The notes under the pieces are model-generated. The model saw only the letters and a list, made by a program, of their open reading frames with translations. It did not search any database and was not told where the DNA came from. From CAZSDU01 sp964429135 (GTDB lineage Bacteria; Bacteroidota; Bacteroidia; Bacteroidales; FEN-979): a DNA stretch of 64,000 bases. Position 1 is the first letter of the stretch, and every line of letters begins with the position of its first letter. A program made the translations under genes and the position numbers. The stretch is taken from contig CAYSAU010000009.1 of NCBI GenBank assembly GCA_964429135.1, forward strand, positions 62,001 to 126,000, read 5' to 3'. Shown here piece after piece: positions 53,122 through 62,516 of the stretch.

Positions 53122-54588
53122 TTATCGACTGTAGTTTGGTGCTTCACTAATGATGGTGACATCATGCGGGTGGCTTTCTGTCACGCCGGCTGCAGTAATT
53201 TTCATAAACCTGGCTTTCTGAAGGTCCTCCATCTTGGCAGATCCGGTATATCCCATTCCGGCCCTTAATCCACCTACCATCTGATAAATAACCTCAGATA
53301 AAGAGCCTTTATAGGGTACCCTGCCCACAATTCCCTCCGGCACAAGTTTTTTGATATCATCTTCCGCATCCTGGAAATAACGGTCTTTGGAGCCAAGCTG
53401 CATGGCCTCAATAGAACCCATTCCGCGATAGGTTTTAAACTTCCGGCCTTCGAAAATTATCGTTTCTCCCGGAGATTCATCCACTCCGGCAAATAGCGAA
53501 CCTGCCATGATTGAATTTGCACCAGCAGCAATGGCTTTTACGATATCTCCGGTATAACGGATACCGCCATCGGCGATGACAGCCACTCCGCTTCCCTTCA
53601 AGGCCTGGGAAACATTGTAAATTGCTGAAAGCTGCGGAATTCCTATCCCCGCGATAATTCGGGTGGTACAGATGGAACCTGGGCCGATACCCACTTTTAC
53701 AGCATCCACACCAAGGTTTGCCAGATCTTTGGCGGCATCTGCAGTTCCGATATTCCCAACAATCAATTCCACAGAAGGATAAGCAGATTTCACGGCTTTT
53801 GCCATTTCCATCACCCCCTTTGAATGTCCATGGGCAGTATCAATCACAATCGCATCAACTCCTTCTCTGACCAGAGCAGCCACCCGCTCCATGGTATCGG
53901 AAGCAATGCCGATGGCTGCCGCCACCCTTAAACGCCCCAGACTGTCTTTACAGGCATTCGGACGGGCTTTGATCTTGATGATGTCCTTATACGTGATGAG
54001 GCCGACCAGCTTGTTATGTTTATCCACAACCGGTAGCTTTTCAATTTTATGCTGCTGCAGTATCGCCTCCGCTTGTTCAAAATCCGTGAATTCGCTGATT
54101 GTTATAACCTTGCAGGTCATTACTTCCGTTACCGGTCTTGAAAGGTCCCGTTCAAAACGTAAATCACGGTTGGTGACAATACCCACCAGTTCATGACGGG
54201 TGTTCACAACCGGAATTCCGCCTATGCTGAATTCTTTCATCAACGACAAAGCATCTGAGACCAGGGCATCTTCCAGTAAAACGACAGGATCAAGAATGGT
54301 CCCGTTCTCAGCCCGCTTGACTTTTCTTACCTGTATTGCCTGAGCCTCAACCGTCATATTTTTATGAAGAACCCCTATTCCTCCTTCCTGTGCCATGGCA
54401 ATGGCCATACGGGATTCCGTTACGGTATCCATGGCCGCAGAAACAATCGGAATATTGAGCTTGATGTTCCTAGAAAACGGAGAGGTGATATCTACATCAC
54501 GGGGAAGTACAGATGAATACGCTGGCACCAGCAGAACGTCATCGTACGTAAGCCCCTCTCCAAAAAATTTGTCTGAATTCAGGAACAT
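53122..54588 (-). CDS. guaB: IMP dehydrogenase
   Basis: Oxidises IMP to XMP with NAD, the first step to GMP. The 488-residue TIM-barrel protein has the catalytic Cys307 in GPGSICTTRI, the flap region with FEGRKFKTYRGMGS, and two CBS domains inserted at about 105-205 (DALSLMKEFSIGGIPVVNT, AEAILQQHKIEKLPVVDK). Complete. First gene of a long minus-strand run of folding-factor, moxR and pst genes, but a purine role is independent of those. Confidence 0.97.
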   Translation of the reverse strand: MFLNSDKFFGEGLTYDDVLLVPAYSSVLPRDVDITSPFSRNIKLNIPIVSAAMDTVTESRMAIAMAQEGGIGVLHKNMTVEAQAIQVRKVKRAENGTILDPVVLLEDALVSDALSLMKEFSIGGIPVVNTRHELVGIVTNRDLRFERDLSRPVTEVMTCKVITISEFTDFEQAEAILQQHKIEKLPVVDKHNKLVGLITYKDIIKIKARPNACKDSLGRLRVAAAIGIASDTMERVAALVREGVDAIVIDTAHGHSKGVMEMAKAVKSAYPSVELIVGNIGTADAAKDLANLGVDAVKVGIGPGSICTTRIIAGIGIPQLSAIYNVSQALKGSGVAVIADGGIRYTGDIVKAIAAGANSIMAGSLFAGVDESPGETIIFEGRKFKTYRGMGSIEAMQLGSKDRYFQDAEDDIKKLVPEGIVGRVPYKGSLSEVIYQMVGGLRAGMGYTGSAKMEDLQKARFMKITAAGVTESHPHDVTIISEAPNYSR

Positions 54589-54608
54589 AGGCCTAACATT
54601 TAGGGGTA

Positions 54609-54616
54609 CAAAGGTA
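54609..54616 (-). promoter_or_regulatory. -7 element of the guaB promoter
   Basis: TACCTTTG on the minus strand matches TAnnTTTG and ends 20 bases before the guaB ATG. No clear -33 TTG. Confidence 0.5.
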
Positions 54617-54701
54617 AAAAAAATAATCTCAACCGAGCATGATTAAGTGTTCATACAAGCCTGAAAAACTCAGAAAAAATAAAATTTACAGGGATTCTTT
54701 G

Positions 54702-54709
54702 TATTTTTG
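54702..54709 (+). promoter_or_regulatory. -7 element before the acyltransferase gene
   Basis: TATTTTTG fits TAnnTTTG, ending 29 bases before the ATG at 54739. It excludes the in-frame GTG at 54709 as a start. Confidence 0.5.
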
Positions 54710-54738
54710 TGCCCCTTTGTCATCAACAAGCCTTGTTT

Positions 54739-55515
54739 ATGCTCGTTCATAACGAATATCACACGCCTGAAGAAACGCCCCGTTTTCTTCTCGACCATCT
54801 CAGTTTCAATACCCGTATCTATTTCATGAGCCGTTATATAGGGATTATCTTTTCGACAAGAAAATCCGCCATGAAAGGCACTTACGACACCCAGGCCTGG
54901 GTCGATTCTTCCCTTGATATCTTTCGACTGATTGAAGGATGCGGAGGACGGTTTCATATTACCGGGCTTGATAACATCAGAAAAACCGTAAACCCGGTTA
55001 TTTTCGTAAGCAATCATATGAGTACCCTGGAAACCATGATCTTCCCAGGAATTATCCAGCCCCTGAAAAACATCACCTTTGTGGTCAAGGATGCCCTGGT
55101 CAGGCATTTTGCTTTCAAACATGTGATGTGTTCCCGTGACCCTATTGTTCTGAGCAGGGAAAATCCCAGGGAGGATTTCAGGATTGTCATGGAAAAAGGG
55201 CCAGAATATTTTAAGAAAGGAATTTCCATTGTCATCTTTCCCCAAAGTACCCGCAGGATCAATTTCATCCCTTCTGAATTTAATACGCTGGGGACAAAAC
55301 TCGCCCTGAAAGCAGGAGTTGATATCATCCCGGTCGCCATTAAAACAGATTTCTGGGGTAACGGAAGATTCACCGGGTACCTGGGTCCGATAAACCGAAA
55401 AAAACCAATTTATATTTCATTCGGAGAAGCCATTCCGGTAACCGGAAATGGAAAAAATGAACATCAGTATATCCTTAATTTCATCCATGATCACCTGAAA
55501 ACCTGGAACCAATAA
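54739..55515 (+). CDS. PlsC-like acyltransferase
   Basis: A 258-residue protein of the lysophospholipid acyltransferase (PlsC) superfamily. The catalytic-site motif reads NHMSTLE, with His93 and Glu98 where most members have HX4D. The substrate-binding motif is FPQSTR in place of FPEGTR. Acyl donor and acceptor are unknown; a phospholipid or lipid A acyl step is possible. I took the start at 54739 because the alternative GTG at 54709 lies on the promoter element. It is followed without gap by the SRPBCC gene. Confidence 0.82.
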   Translation: MLVHNEYHTPEETPRFLLDHLSFNTRIYFMSRYIGIIFSTRKSAMKGTYDTQAWVDSSLDIFRLIEGCGGRFHITGLDNIRKTVNPVIFVSNHMSTLETMIFPGIIQPLKNITFVVKDALVRHFAFKHVMCSRDPIVLSRENPREDFRIVMEKGPEYFKKGISIVIFPQSTRRINFIPSEFNTLGTKLALKAGVDIIPVAIKTDFWGNGRFTGYLGPINRKKPIYISFGEAIPVTGNGKNEHQYILNFIHDHLKTWNQ

Positions 55516-55905
55516 ATGGAATCATTTGAAATTCAAACAACATTCCCTGCCTCTGCCATGCAATTATACCATGCCTGGCTGGATAGTGCCACGCATTCCG
55601 CCATGACTGGCACACAAGCCGAAATCGATCCTTCTCCTGATGGGGAATTCAGCATTTTCGGAGGATATATTACAGGAAAAAATGTTGAACTATTGCCTGG
55701 AGAGAGAATCGTGCAACGATGGAGAACCACGGAATTTCCGGTCAAAAGTCCGGATTCCATGCTCAAGGTGATCTTTGAAGAGACGGGTAAGTCAACAAAA
55801 ATGATCATCAGACATACCAAGATCCCTGAGGGACAGGCGAAAGACTACCGACAAGGCTGGAAAGAAAACTATTTCAGACCTATGAAGGCTTTTTTTGGAA
55901 AATAA
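55516..55905 (+). CDS. SRPBCC (AHSA1-like) domain protein
   Basis: A 129-residue protein of the SRPBCC/AHSA1 fold (activator of Hsp90 ATPase-like), which binds hydrophobic ligands in a deep pocket. Family features: FPASAMQLYHAWLDSATHSA near the start, FSIFGGYITGKNVELLPGER in the middle, and GWKENYFRPMKAFF at the end. The ATG follows the acyltransferase stop directly. Ligand and function unknown. Confidence 0.88.
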   Translation: MESFEIQTTFPASAMQLYHAWLDSATHSAMTGTQAEIDPSPDGEFSIFGGYITGKNVELLPGERIVQRWRTTEFPVKSPDSMLKVIFEETGKSTKMIIRHTKIPEGQAKDYRQGWKENYFRPMKAFFGK

Positions 55906-55908
55906 AAC

Positions 55909-57000
55909 ATGCTCGAGAGGATTTTCAGCCTTTTAAAAATTCCTGCCATGCTTAGCGGCAATGTATATGACCGTGTGGAACCCTGCTGCATTTGCGGTGA
56001 AAAAAAGGGCATGAAAATCGGAACCGTCGATTTCTGGGATCTCCAGGAAGCCATCCTGGTTAAATGCCAGAAGTGCAGCAATGTCCAACTGGATCCAAAA
56101 CTGACGAACAGAAACACTGAAACCGGTTGCCAGGCTTATTATTATTTTGAGAAGCAGCAGACTTCAAGCCGGGAACTGCAGAGAAACATGATACGGAACT
56201 ATCGCAGGGGGGTGTTGTTCGCCTATCAGTTGAAAAAAAAAGGCTTTAACCCGCAAAGCCTTTTGGAACTGGGACCGGGCAGCGGGTATTTTGCTTCAGG
56301 CATACAAGGTATATTTCCCGGATGCAAGGTCACAGTCATGGATGTGGTGGATGAAGTGCTCAATAAAAACCGGAATGATCATGAATTCGAAACCATAAAA
56401 GGAACGATTGAAGATGGAATAATCTGCGGAGAAAAACAATTTGACCTGATCATTGCAAGGGATATCCTGGAACATGTCAATGATGTTTCTGCTGCGATTG
56501 AACAGGTATCCACCTGCCTGAAGGAAGGCGGATATTTTCATTTTCTCACACCCAATGGCCATGAAGACGTCTGGGGCCATTATTTATTCTGGAAAAAATA
56601 TCACAAGCCATCTGAGCTGCTGATCAATCACGTGAACTATTTTGATGGTCGTGGATTACTTGATTTATTGAATCATCATCAACTCGAAGCCGTGCATTAT
56701 TTCACCTTCCGGTTTAAAACCACTTTGCGTGGGAAAGGATGGTCCCGTAAGCATAAACTTCAAGCTCAGGGATCAGAACAAAGATCCGCTGAAAAGATGA
56801 TTTCAGCATCACTTCAATCCGGGTTCAGAGAGGATGAAACAAACCTCAGACGGCCATGGTATTTTCAAAAAAAATTCCGGAGAATAGGCATTTTCCTGGC
56901 TTTTTACCATCATTGCATCTTTTTGAAACTTCCTCCTCAGTATAATCTTGGTCATGAGATCTACGGATTATTTAAAAAGAGAAAAAGCCAAAATCAATGA
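55909..57000 (+). CDS. class I SAM-dependent methyltransferase with N-terminal zinc-binding Cys motif
   Basis: A 363-residue protein. Cys26/Cys29 and Cys53/Cys56 form a CXXC pair likely to bind zinc. The methyltransferase core starts near 118 with LLELGPGSGYFA (SAM motif I), then VTVMDVVDEV, LIIARDILEHV and YFHFLTPNG. This layout, with a zinc site ahead of the methyltransferase domain, is typical of sugar or small-molecule methylases in polysaccharide clusters. Substrate unknown. Four bases after the SRPBCC gene, so one operon with it and the acyltransferase. Confidence 0.85.
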   Translation: MLERIFSLLKIPAMLSGNVYDRVEPCCICGEKKGMKIGTVDFWDLQEAILVKCQKCSNVQLDPKLTNRNTETGCQAYYYFEKQQTSSRELQRNMIRNYRRGVLFAYQLKKKGFNPQSLLELGPGSGYFASGIQGIFPGCKVTVMDVVDEVLNKNRNDHEFETIKGTIEDGIICGEKQFDLIIARDILEHVNDVSAAIEQVSTCLKEGGYFHFLTPNGHEDVWGHYLFWKKYHKPSELLINHVNYFDGRGLLDLLNHHQLEAVHYFTFRFKTTLRGKGWSRKHKLQAQGSEQRSAEKMISASLQSGFREDETNLRRPWYFQKKFRRIGIFLAFYHHCIFLKLPPQYNLGHEIYGLFKKRKSQNQ

Positions 57001-57038
57001 GAGAAATCTGGGTTATTTGCTGAACCTCACGGAAAGCG

Positions 57039-58259
57039 TCAACGCAGAAGGGTGAGCGTTCCTTTATTGCTAACCCTGGTCTTGTTGTTTAACTCGTAAT
57101 AGATTACCCAGGAATAAACCCCTTGCTCGCAAACTGAGCCATTCAGTTTCCCGTCCCAGGAATCCAGAATATTGGACGAGGAAAAAACCAATTGTCCCCA
57201 GCGGTTGAATATCTGAATGTTGAAACGTGTGATATTTTCAGGTGGAACGCCTAAAATCCTGAAGTCATCATTGAGCCCGTCTCCGTTGGGTGTAAAAGCA
57301 TTGGGAATATGCGGAAATACGTGAACGGTCACCGTATCGGTGAATTCCTCCCCATTGCAGACACTTACCCAGGCTACATAGGTGGTGGTTTCACCCGGAG
57401 TCACCACAAGGGAGGAGTTTTCAGAAATGAGCTCCGGTCCTTGAAACCAACGGAATGAGATTTTCTCCCCTGGGGTCAGCGGATAAAGGTGATACGGAAT
57501 GGCGGCAACCTGAAAACTGTCGGCAGAGGTCGGAAGGTATTGCCAACCTTCCGGGTTATCCGGGCTGACCGACCAGGAGGTGGCATTCCTCCCGCTTACC
57601 GCGAAGCCCCGGTAGCCGTTGGAATTCTGAATGCCAAGCGTGGCCTTGTTCCCCAGCCAGTCAGGGCAGGCGGGTTTACGGTAGATATGATTTTCCACAC
57701 TGTTATTGCTCTCGTTAAGGATGATCTGAAAAGTAACTGTCAGGGATTCGCAGGAATACATCGGGGTCTGACACCACATCACCAGCAGTTTGCGATTGGC
57801 GGAATCGCCAATGGTCTGATAAAAGATATAAGGACTTCCGGCAGTGAGTGGATTGAGATCCTGAAAAGGTCCCAGAATACAAGCTTTGGGATGATAATCC
57901 GCTGCGCTGGGCACGGCAAAAGCTTCCCTTATCCCTTTCGCATTCTGATTGGGAAGAAAACTAATCCAACCATTGGCGCCGATATAAAAGGAAGTATATT
58001 TTTCTCCGAAAAATGAAAATGTAAAGCCGATGGGAAAAGGACCTTCTACCCCATCTTCTGAAATGCTGATCCCGTTTCCGATCAATCCATAAGTAGCCGT
58101 AAGCGTCACCGGAACACCCGGATTGATGGTATCGTCAACACCGGCGCTGAGCTGAGCAAAAAGAGACACAGAGACAAAGGCGAAGAAAATAGCAAAGCAA
58201 AGTTTAAGTGAAACAACAGAAGGACGAAAGGGCGAAAAGAAGAAAGAGAGAAAGTTCAT
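57039..58259 (-). CDS. type IX secretion cargo with gliding-motility (type B) C-terminal domain
   Basis: A 406-residue secreted protein. Signal peptide about 1-37 (LFAQ). The last about 90 residues, starting at IPNAFTPNGDGLNDDFRI and ending near VSNKGTLTLLR, are a type B sorting domain (TIGR04131-like) that directs export through the type IX system. The front half has a repeated sandwich-like region with GPFPIGFTFSFFG and FYIGANGWISF. No enzyme motif is seen, so it may be an adhesin or surface protein. It stands alone between convergent/divergent neighbours. Confidence 0.88.
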   Translation of the reverse strand: MNFLSFFFSPFRPSVVSLKLCFAIFFAFVSVSLFAQLSAGVDDTINPGVPVTLTATYGLIGNGISISEDGVEGPFPIGFTFSFFGEKYTSFYIGANGWISFLPNQNAKGIREAFAVPSAADYHPKACILGPFQDLNPLTAGSPYIFYQTIGDSANRKLLVMWCQTPMYSCESLTVTFQIILNESNNSVENHIYRKPACPDWLGNKATLGIQNSNGYRGFAVSGRNATSWSVSPDNPEGWQYLPTSADSFQVAAIPYHLYPLTPGEKISFRWFQGPELISENSSLVVTPGETTTYVAWVSVCNGEEFTDTVTVHVFPHIPNAFTPNGDGLNDDFRILGVPPENITRFNIQIFNRWGQLVFSSSNILDSWDGKLNGSVCEQGVYSWVIYYELNNKTRVSNKGTLTLLR

Positions 58260-58306
58260 AAAGTCAATTTCACTACAAATATGCTCAATAAGTCTGAAAT
58301 ATGTTT

Positions 58307-58314
58307 TAATTTTG
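58307..58314 (+). promoter_or_regulatory. -7 element of the glyA promoter
   Basis: TAATTTTG fits TAnnTTTG, 53 bases before the glyA ATG at 58368. The -33 region has no clear TTG. Confidence 0.5.
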
Positions 58315-58367
58315 TTTCAGATTTTCTATTATTACAACGTAACCCAATCTCCAAAATTTTTGTTGCC

Positions 58368-59648
58368 ATGAAAAAAGATACAGCGCTATTTAAAATCATC
58401 AAAAATGAATTACATCGTCAGACCAGCGGTCTTGAATTGATTGCCTCCGAGAACTTTGTCAGCGATCAAGTGTTGAAAGCCATGGGGTCCTGTCTGACCA
58501 ACAAATATGCTGAAGGTTATCCGGGTCGCCGGTATTATGGCGGCTGTCAGTTTGTAGATAAATCGGAACAATTGGCCATTGACCGGGCCAAAGCCCTGTT
58601 CAATGCCGAATGGGTGAATGTTCAGCCTCATTCAGGCGCCCAGGCCAATATGGCAGTGCTGATGACCGTCCTGAAGCCAGGGGATACCTTCATGGGTCTT
58701 GACCTTGCCCATGGCGGTCATCTTTCCCATGGCTCTCCGGTGAATTCATCCGGTATTTTTTATAAAGCTGTAGGCTATCAGGTCGAAGAAGCAAGCGGGT
58801 TGATCAACTATGATAAAATGGAAAGCAAAGCGTTGGAAATCAAACCCAAGCTGATCATTGCCGGTGCTTCGGCCTACTCCCGCGACTGGGATTATCAACG
58901 GATGCGCCAGATCGCCGATAAGATCGGGGCCATCCTAATGGCCGATATCGCGCATCCTGCCGGGCTGATCGCCCGCGGACTGCTGAACGATCCCCTACCC
59001 TATTGCCATGTGGTTACTACCACCACGCATAAAACCCTTCGCGGCCCCCGCGGAGGTATGATCATGATGGGCAAGGATTTCCTGAATCCCTGGGGATTAA
59101 CCACCCCTAAAGGAGAAGTCAAGATGATGTCACAGCTGCTTGATTCAGCCGTATTTCCTGGTGTCCAGGGTGGGCCGCTGGAACATGTCATCGCTGCAAA
59201 AGCAGTCTCTTTTTATGAAGCCCTGTCCGATGAGTACATGGAATACATCATCCAGGTTAAGAAAAATGCCAGCGTAATGGCATCCGCTTTCGTTGACAAG
59301 GGTTATCACGTGATCTCCGGGGGTACCGATAACCATCTCATGCTGATCGACCTGAGGAAAAAATTCCCCGGCATCACAGGGAAACAAGTCGAAAATACCC
59401 TGGTGAAAGCCGATATTACCGTGAATAAAAATATGGTTCCTTTCGACACCCGTTCCCCCTTCCAAACCTCAGGTTTGAGGATTGGGACACCGGCCATTAC
59501 AACCAGGGGAATGAAAGAGAAACATATGCCCGTCATTGTGGATCTGATCGATGAAGTGATCAGTGATATCGAAAATGAAACAAAAATCGAAAAAGTGGCT
59601 GCCAAAGTTAACAAACTGATGGCTGAATTTCCTTTGTTTGCCTACTAA
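58368..59648 (+). CDS. glyA: serine hydroxymethyltransferase
   Basis: Interconverts serine and glycine with tetrahydrofolate, the main source of one-carbon units. The 426-residue PLP enzyme has Lys222 in TTTTHKTLRGPRGG, the family start region LIASENFVS, YAEGYPGRRYYGGCQ, and the folate-site segment PHSGAQANMAV. An in-frame ATG at 58281 is upstream of the promoter element, so 58368 is preferred. Followed by a phosphatase gene at 59680 and ppk1. Confidence 0.97.
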   Translation: MKKDTALFKIIKNELHRQTSGLELIASENFVSDQVLKAMGSCLTNKYAEGYPGRRYYGGCQFVDKSEQLAIDRAKALFNAEWVNVQPHSGAQANMAVLMTVLKPGDTFMGLDLAHGGHLSHGSPVNSSGIFYKAVGYQVEEASGLINYDKMESKALEIKPKLIIAGASAYSRDWDYQRMRQIADKIGAILMADIAHPAGLIARGLLNDPLPYCHVVTTTTHKTLRGPRGGMIMMGKDFLNPWGLTTPKGEVKMMSQLLDSAVFPGVQGGPLEHVIAAKAVSFYEALSDEYMEYIIQVKKNASVMASAFVDKGYHVISGGTDNHLMLIDLRKKFPGITGKQVENTLVKADITVNKNMVPFDTRSPFQTSGLRIGTPAITTRGMKEKHMPVIVDLIDEVISDIENETKIEKVAAKVNKLMAEFPLFAY

Positions 59649-59679
59649 TGAAACATCAACTCCCTGACCAATTATTGGA

Positions 59680-60171
59680 ATGAAGACCTTATACTTAGTG
59701 CGGCACGCAAAATCATCCTGGGAACAGCAAGGAATAACCGATGAGAAACGTCCGATCATCAAAAAAGGGATAAAAAAAACCAAACGGGTGATTGCCTTCC
59801 TGAAAGAGAAAAACGTGGGTGTCGGCCTTATGATCTCAAGCCAGGCTGTAAGAGCCCTTGAGACCGCCCAGCTTATGGCCAAGGGACTGAAATATCCGGA
59901 AAAACAAATCAGGATTGAACGCAAAATCTATGACGGTTACTTTGATCGTATTCTTGACCTCATTTACGAAACACCGGATGAATTCGATTCCGTGATGATC
60001 GTAGGACATAATCCCACCATCACTCACCTGGCCAACCTCTTTCTTCATCCGGGAATCGACTCCATGACCACCTCAGCTGTGGTCTGTATCTCATTCAACA
60101 CGAATCACTGGGAGAAAATCCCGAATACCGAAGGAAAACAGGAATTCATCTTCCATGGAAAAAAAACCTAA
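59680..60171 (+). CDS. SixA-like histidine phosphatase
   Basis: A 163-residue member of the histidine phosphatase superfamily of SixA type. Catalytic motif RHAKSSWEQ (Arg8, His9), second His in MIVGHNPTITHLA, and the STQAL-like ISSQAVRALETAQLMA. E. coli SixA dephosphorylates phosphohistidine on a phosphotransferase protein. Its end overlaps the start of ppk1 by 17 bases, so the pair is translationally coupled. Substrate in this organism unknown. Confidence 0.9.
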   Translation: MKTLYLVRHAKSSWEQQGITDEKRPIIKKGIKKTKRVIAFLKEKNVGVGLMISSQAVRALETAQLMAKGLKYPEKQIRIERKIYDGYFDRILDLIYETPDEFDSVMIVGHNPTITHLANLFLHPGIDSMTTSAVVCISFNTNHWEKIPNTEGKQEFIFHGKKT

Positions 60172-62209
60172 AAACACCATCCTCAACCGTGAGATCAGTT
60201 GGCTGCATTTCAACGGCAGGGTCCTGCAGGAAGCTGCCGATCCCAGAAACCCCTTGATCGAACGCCTGAAATTTTTAGGTATTTTTTCAAATAACCGTGA
60301 TGAATTCTTCAGGGTCAGGGTGGCGACCCTGAACAGGATGATCAAGGTCAATCAATTGCATTACGACACCTACATCAACCCCAGGAAAATCCTGAAGGAG
60401 GTGACCGAGATCGTGCAATCCCAGGAAAAGGATTTTATCCACATCTATGAGGACATCGTCAGGGAGCTGGCACAGCATGATATCCTGATCGTCAATGAGC
60501 AGGAACTTTCGGAAGAACAGGGAGAATTCGTCCGTCGGTATTTTATGGATAAAGTCAGGGTGGCGCTTTTTCCCATCATGATCACCAACCTCCGCGACCT
60601 CACTACCCTGCGCGATAAATCCATATACCTGGCCGTGACCCTCGGACGTTCATCCAATAAAGGCAAACATGATTATGCCCTCATTGAAGTCCCGACCAAA
60701 ATCGTCTCCCGCTTTCTGATCCTTCCCAATAAAGAAGAAAGAAAATTCGTGATCCTGCTGGATGATGTGATCCGTTTCTGTCTTTCTGAGATTTTCTCCA
60801 TTTTCGGATATGATACTTTCGCTGCCTTTACGGTGAAAATTACAAGGGATGCTGAGCTCGATTTCGACACCGATGTTTCAAAAAGCTTCCTGGAGATTAT
60901 CTCCGACAGTCTGAAACAAAGAAAAAGGGGAATTCCCGTACGTTTTGTTTACGACAAAGCCATCCCTGACGATCTGCTGAAGATCATCACCAAACGATTG
61001 GGAATTACCAAAGACGACCCCATCCGCGGTGGAGGGAGATACCATAATTTCAAAGATTTTATGTATTTCCCCAACCTGGGTCATCCGGAACTTGAAAATG
61101 AACCCATGCCCCCGCTTCGTCATGCCGATCTGCCAACCAATAAAAGCATACTGTCGGTGATCAGGCAAAAGGATGTAATGCTTCATTTTCCTTTTCAGTC
61201 CTTCCAATACATCATCGATCTCCTGCGTGAAGCCTCCATCGATCCTAAAGTCAGATCCATTAAAATTACCATCTACCGGGCAGCCAGGAATTCAAGCGTC
61301 ATAAATGCCCTGATCAATGCCTCAAGGAATGGTAAATTTGTGACGGTCTTCATGGAACTGCAGGCAAGATTCGATGAAGAAGCAAATATCTTCTGGACAG
61401 AAAGGCTGCGTGAAGAAGGTGTCAAAGTCATCCATGGCATCCCGGGTTTTAAAGTCCATTCCAAATTGATCCTGATCCGCAGAAAGGAAAGCAATATCAA
61501 TAAGTTTTATTCCTTTATCGGGACGGGAAACTTCAATGAGGATACCGCCAGGATTTATGCCGATGATAGTTTACTGACTTCCAATCCGGAAATATGTCTC
61601 GATGTCATCAATGCCTTCCACCTGATGGAAGCCACCTACAAGCCCTATAAGTTCAGGACCCTGATCATGGCTCCTTTTCAGATGCGCAATCACTTCCTGA
61701 AAATGCTGAACCGGGAGATCAGAAATGCCGAGGAAGGGAAAGCCTCCTGGGTGATCATCAAGCTAAATAACCTGGTGGATGAAGCTACCGTGAAGAAACT
61801 CTACAAAGCAAGCCAGGCCGGGGTGAAAATCAAACTGATCATACGCGGGATCTGTGTGCTCGTTCCCGGCATCCCCGGACTCAGCGAAAATATTGAAGCC
61901 ATCAGCATTGTCGGCAGGTTTCTTGAACACAGCAGGGTGATCGTTTTTGCCAACAACGGAGACCCCCGGTATTATATCACTTCTGCCGACTGGATGATCC
62001 GTAATTTCGACAACCGGATAGAAGTTGCCTGCCCTGTATTCGACCCATCCATCCAGGCTGAAATACAACAGATGCTCGACATTCAGTTACGCGACAATAC
62101 AAAAGCCAGGATCATAGGACAGGGAAGTCCCAACCGCTATAAATCCACACGGGAACCTGAAGTCAGGTCACAGACAGAAATTTATCAATACCTGAAAGGA
62201 AATCAATAG
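60155..62209 (+). CDS. ppk1: polyphosphate kinase Ppk1
   Basis: Makes polyphosphate from ATP through a phosphohistidine intermediate. The 684-residue protein has the N-terminal ILNREISWLHFNGRVLQEA, the autophosphorylated His435 in FKVHSKLIL and the second active-site His592 in EHSRVIVF, the same residue numbers as the E. coli enzyme. The phosphate-binding regions IGTGNFNEDTARIYAD and RNFDNRIEVACPV are also present. Coupled to the SixA-like gene, and followed after one base by a divIC-type gene. Confidence 0.97.
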   Translation: MEKKPKNTILNREISWLHFNGRVLQEAADPRNPLIERLKFLGIFSNNRDEFFRVRVATLNRMIKVNQLHYDTYINPRKILKEVTEIVQSQEKDFIHIYEDIVRELAQHDILIVNEQELSEEQGEFVRRYFMDKVRVALFPIMITNLRDLTTLRDKSIYLAVTLGRSSNKGKHDYALIEVPTKIVSRFLILPNKEERKFVILLDDVIRFCLSEIFSIFGYDTFAAFTVKITRDAELDFDTDVSKSFLEIISDSLKQRKRGIPVRFVYDKAIPDDLLKIITKRLGITKDDPIRGGGRYHNFKDFMYFPNLGHPELENEPMPPLRHADLPTNKSILSVIRQKDVMLHFPFQSFQYIIDLLREASIDPKVRSIKITIYRAARNSSVINALINASRNGKFVTVFMELQARFDEEANIFWTERLREEGVKVIHGIPGFKVHSKLILIRRKESNINKFYSFIGTGNFNEDTARIYADDSLLTSNPEICLDVINAFHLMEATYKPYKFRTLIMAPFQMRNHFLKMLNREIRNAEEGKASWVIIKLNNLVDEATVKKLYKASQAGVKIKLIIRGICVLVPGIPGLSENIEAISIVGRFLEHSRVIVFANNGDPRYYITSADWMIRNFDNRIEVACPVFDPSIQAEIQQMLDIQLRDNTKARIIGQGSPNRYKSTREPEVRSQTEIYQYLKGNQ

Positions 62210-62210
62210 G

Positions 62211-62516
62211 GTGAAAATATTGCGTTTTTTGTTGAATAAGTACTTTATTGCCACCCTGATTTTTCTGGGTTGGATGGTATTTTTCGACAGCAACAATATC
62301 CTCACTCGGGGAAGATTGAAATCCAGGCTTGAGGAACTCCAGAAAGAGCGGAAATTTTACCGTGATGAGATCAGGAAAGATTCCACCCTCCTCAGGGAAA
62401 TCACCACCGACACGGCCAAACTGGAGAAATTTGCCAGGGAACGTTACCTGATGAAAAAAGAAGGGGAAGATGTTTTCCTGATGATCGATACTACTGGGGG
62501 TCAACATCCACAGTAA
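62211..62516 (+). CDS. FtsB/DivIC-type septum formation protein
   Basis: A 101-residue bitopic protein: GTG start at 62211, one membrane helix (about 9-26), then a coiled coil (RGRLKSRLEELQKERKFYRD) and a C-terminal segment EKFARERYLMKKEGED. This is the layout of the septum-initiator (DivIC/FtsB) family of the divisome. Its 3' end overlaps the end of the convergent priA gene by 26 bases. Placed one base after ppk1, probably transcribed with it. Confidence 0.86.
   Translation: MKILRFLLNKYFIATLIFLGWMVFFDSNNILTRGRLKSRLEELQKERKFYRDEIRKDSTLLREITTDTAKLEKFARERYLMKKEGEDVFLMIDTTGGQHPQ

Noticed and set aside
54670..55245. 191-codon open frame on the minus strand opposite the acyltransferase
   Set aside because: Antisense to conserved PlsC motifs, so taken as a shadow.
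57489..58016. 175-codon open frame opposite the type IX cargo gene
   Set aside because: The cargo gene has a signal peptide and sorting domain; the antisense frame has neither homology nor promoter.
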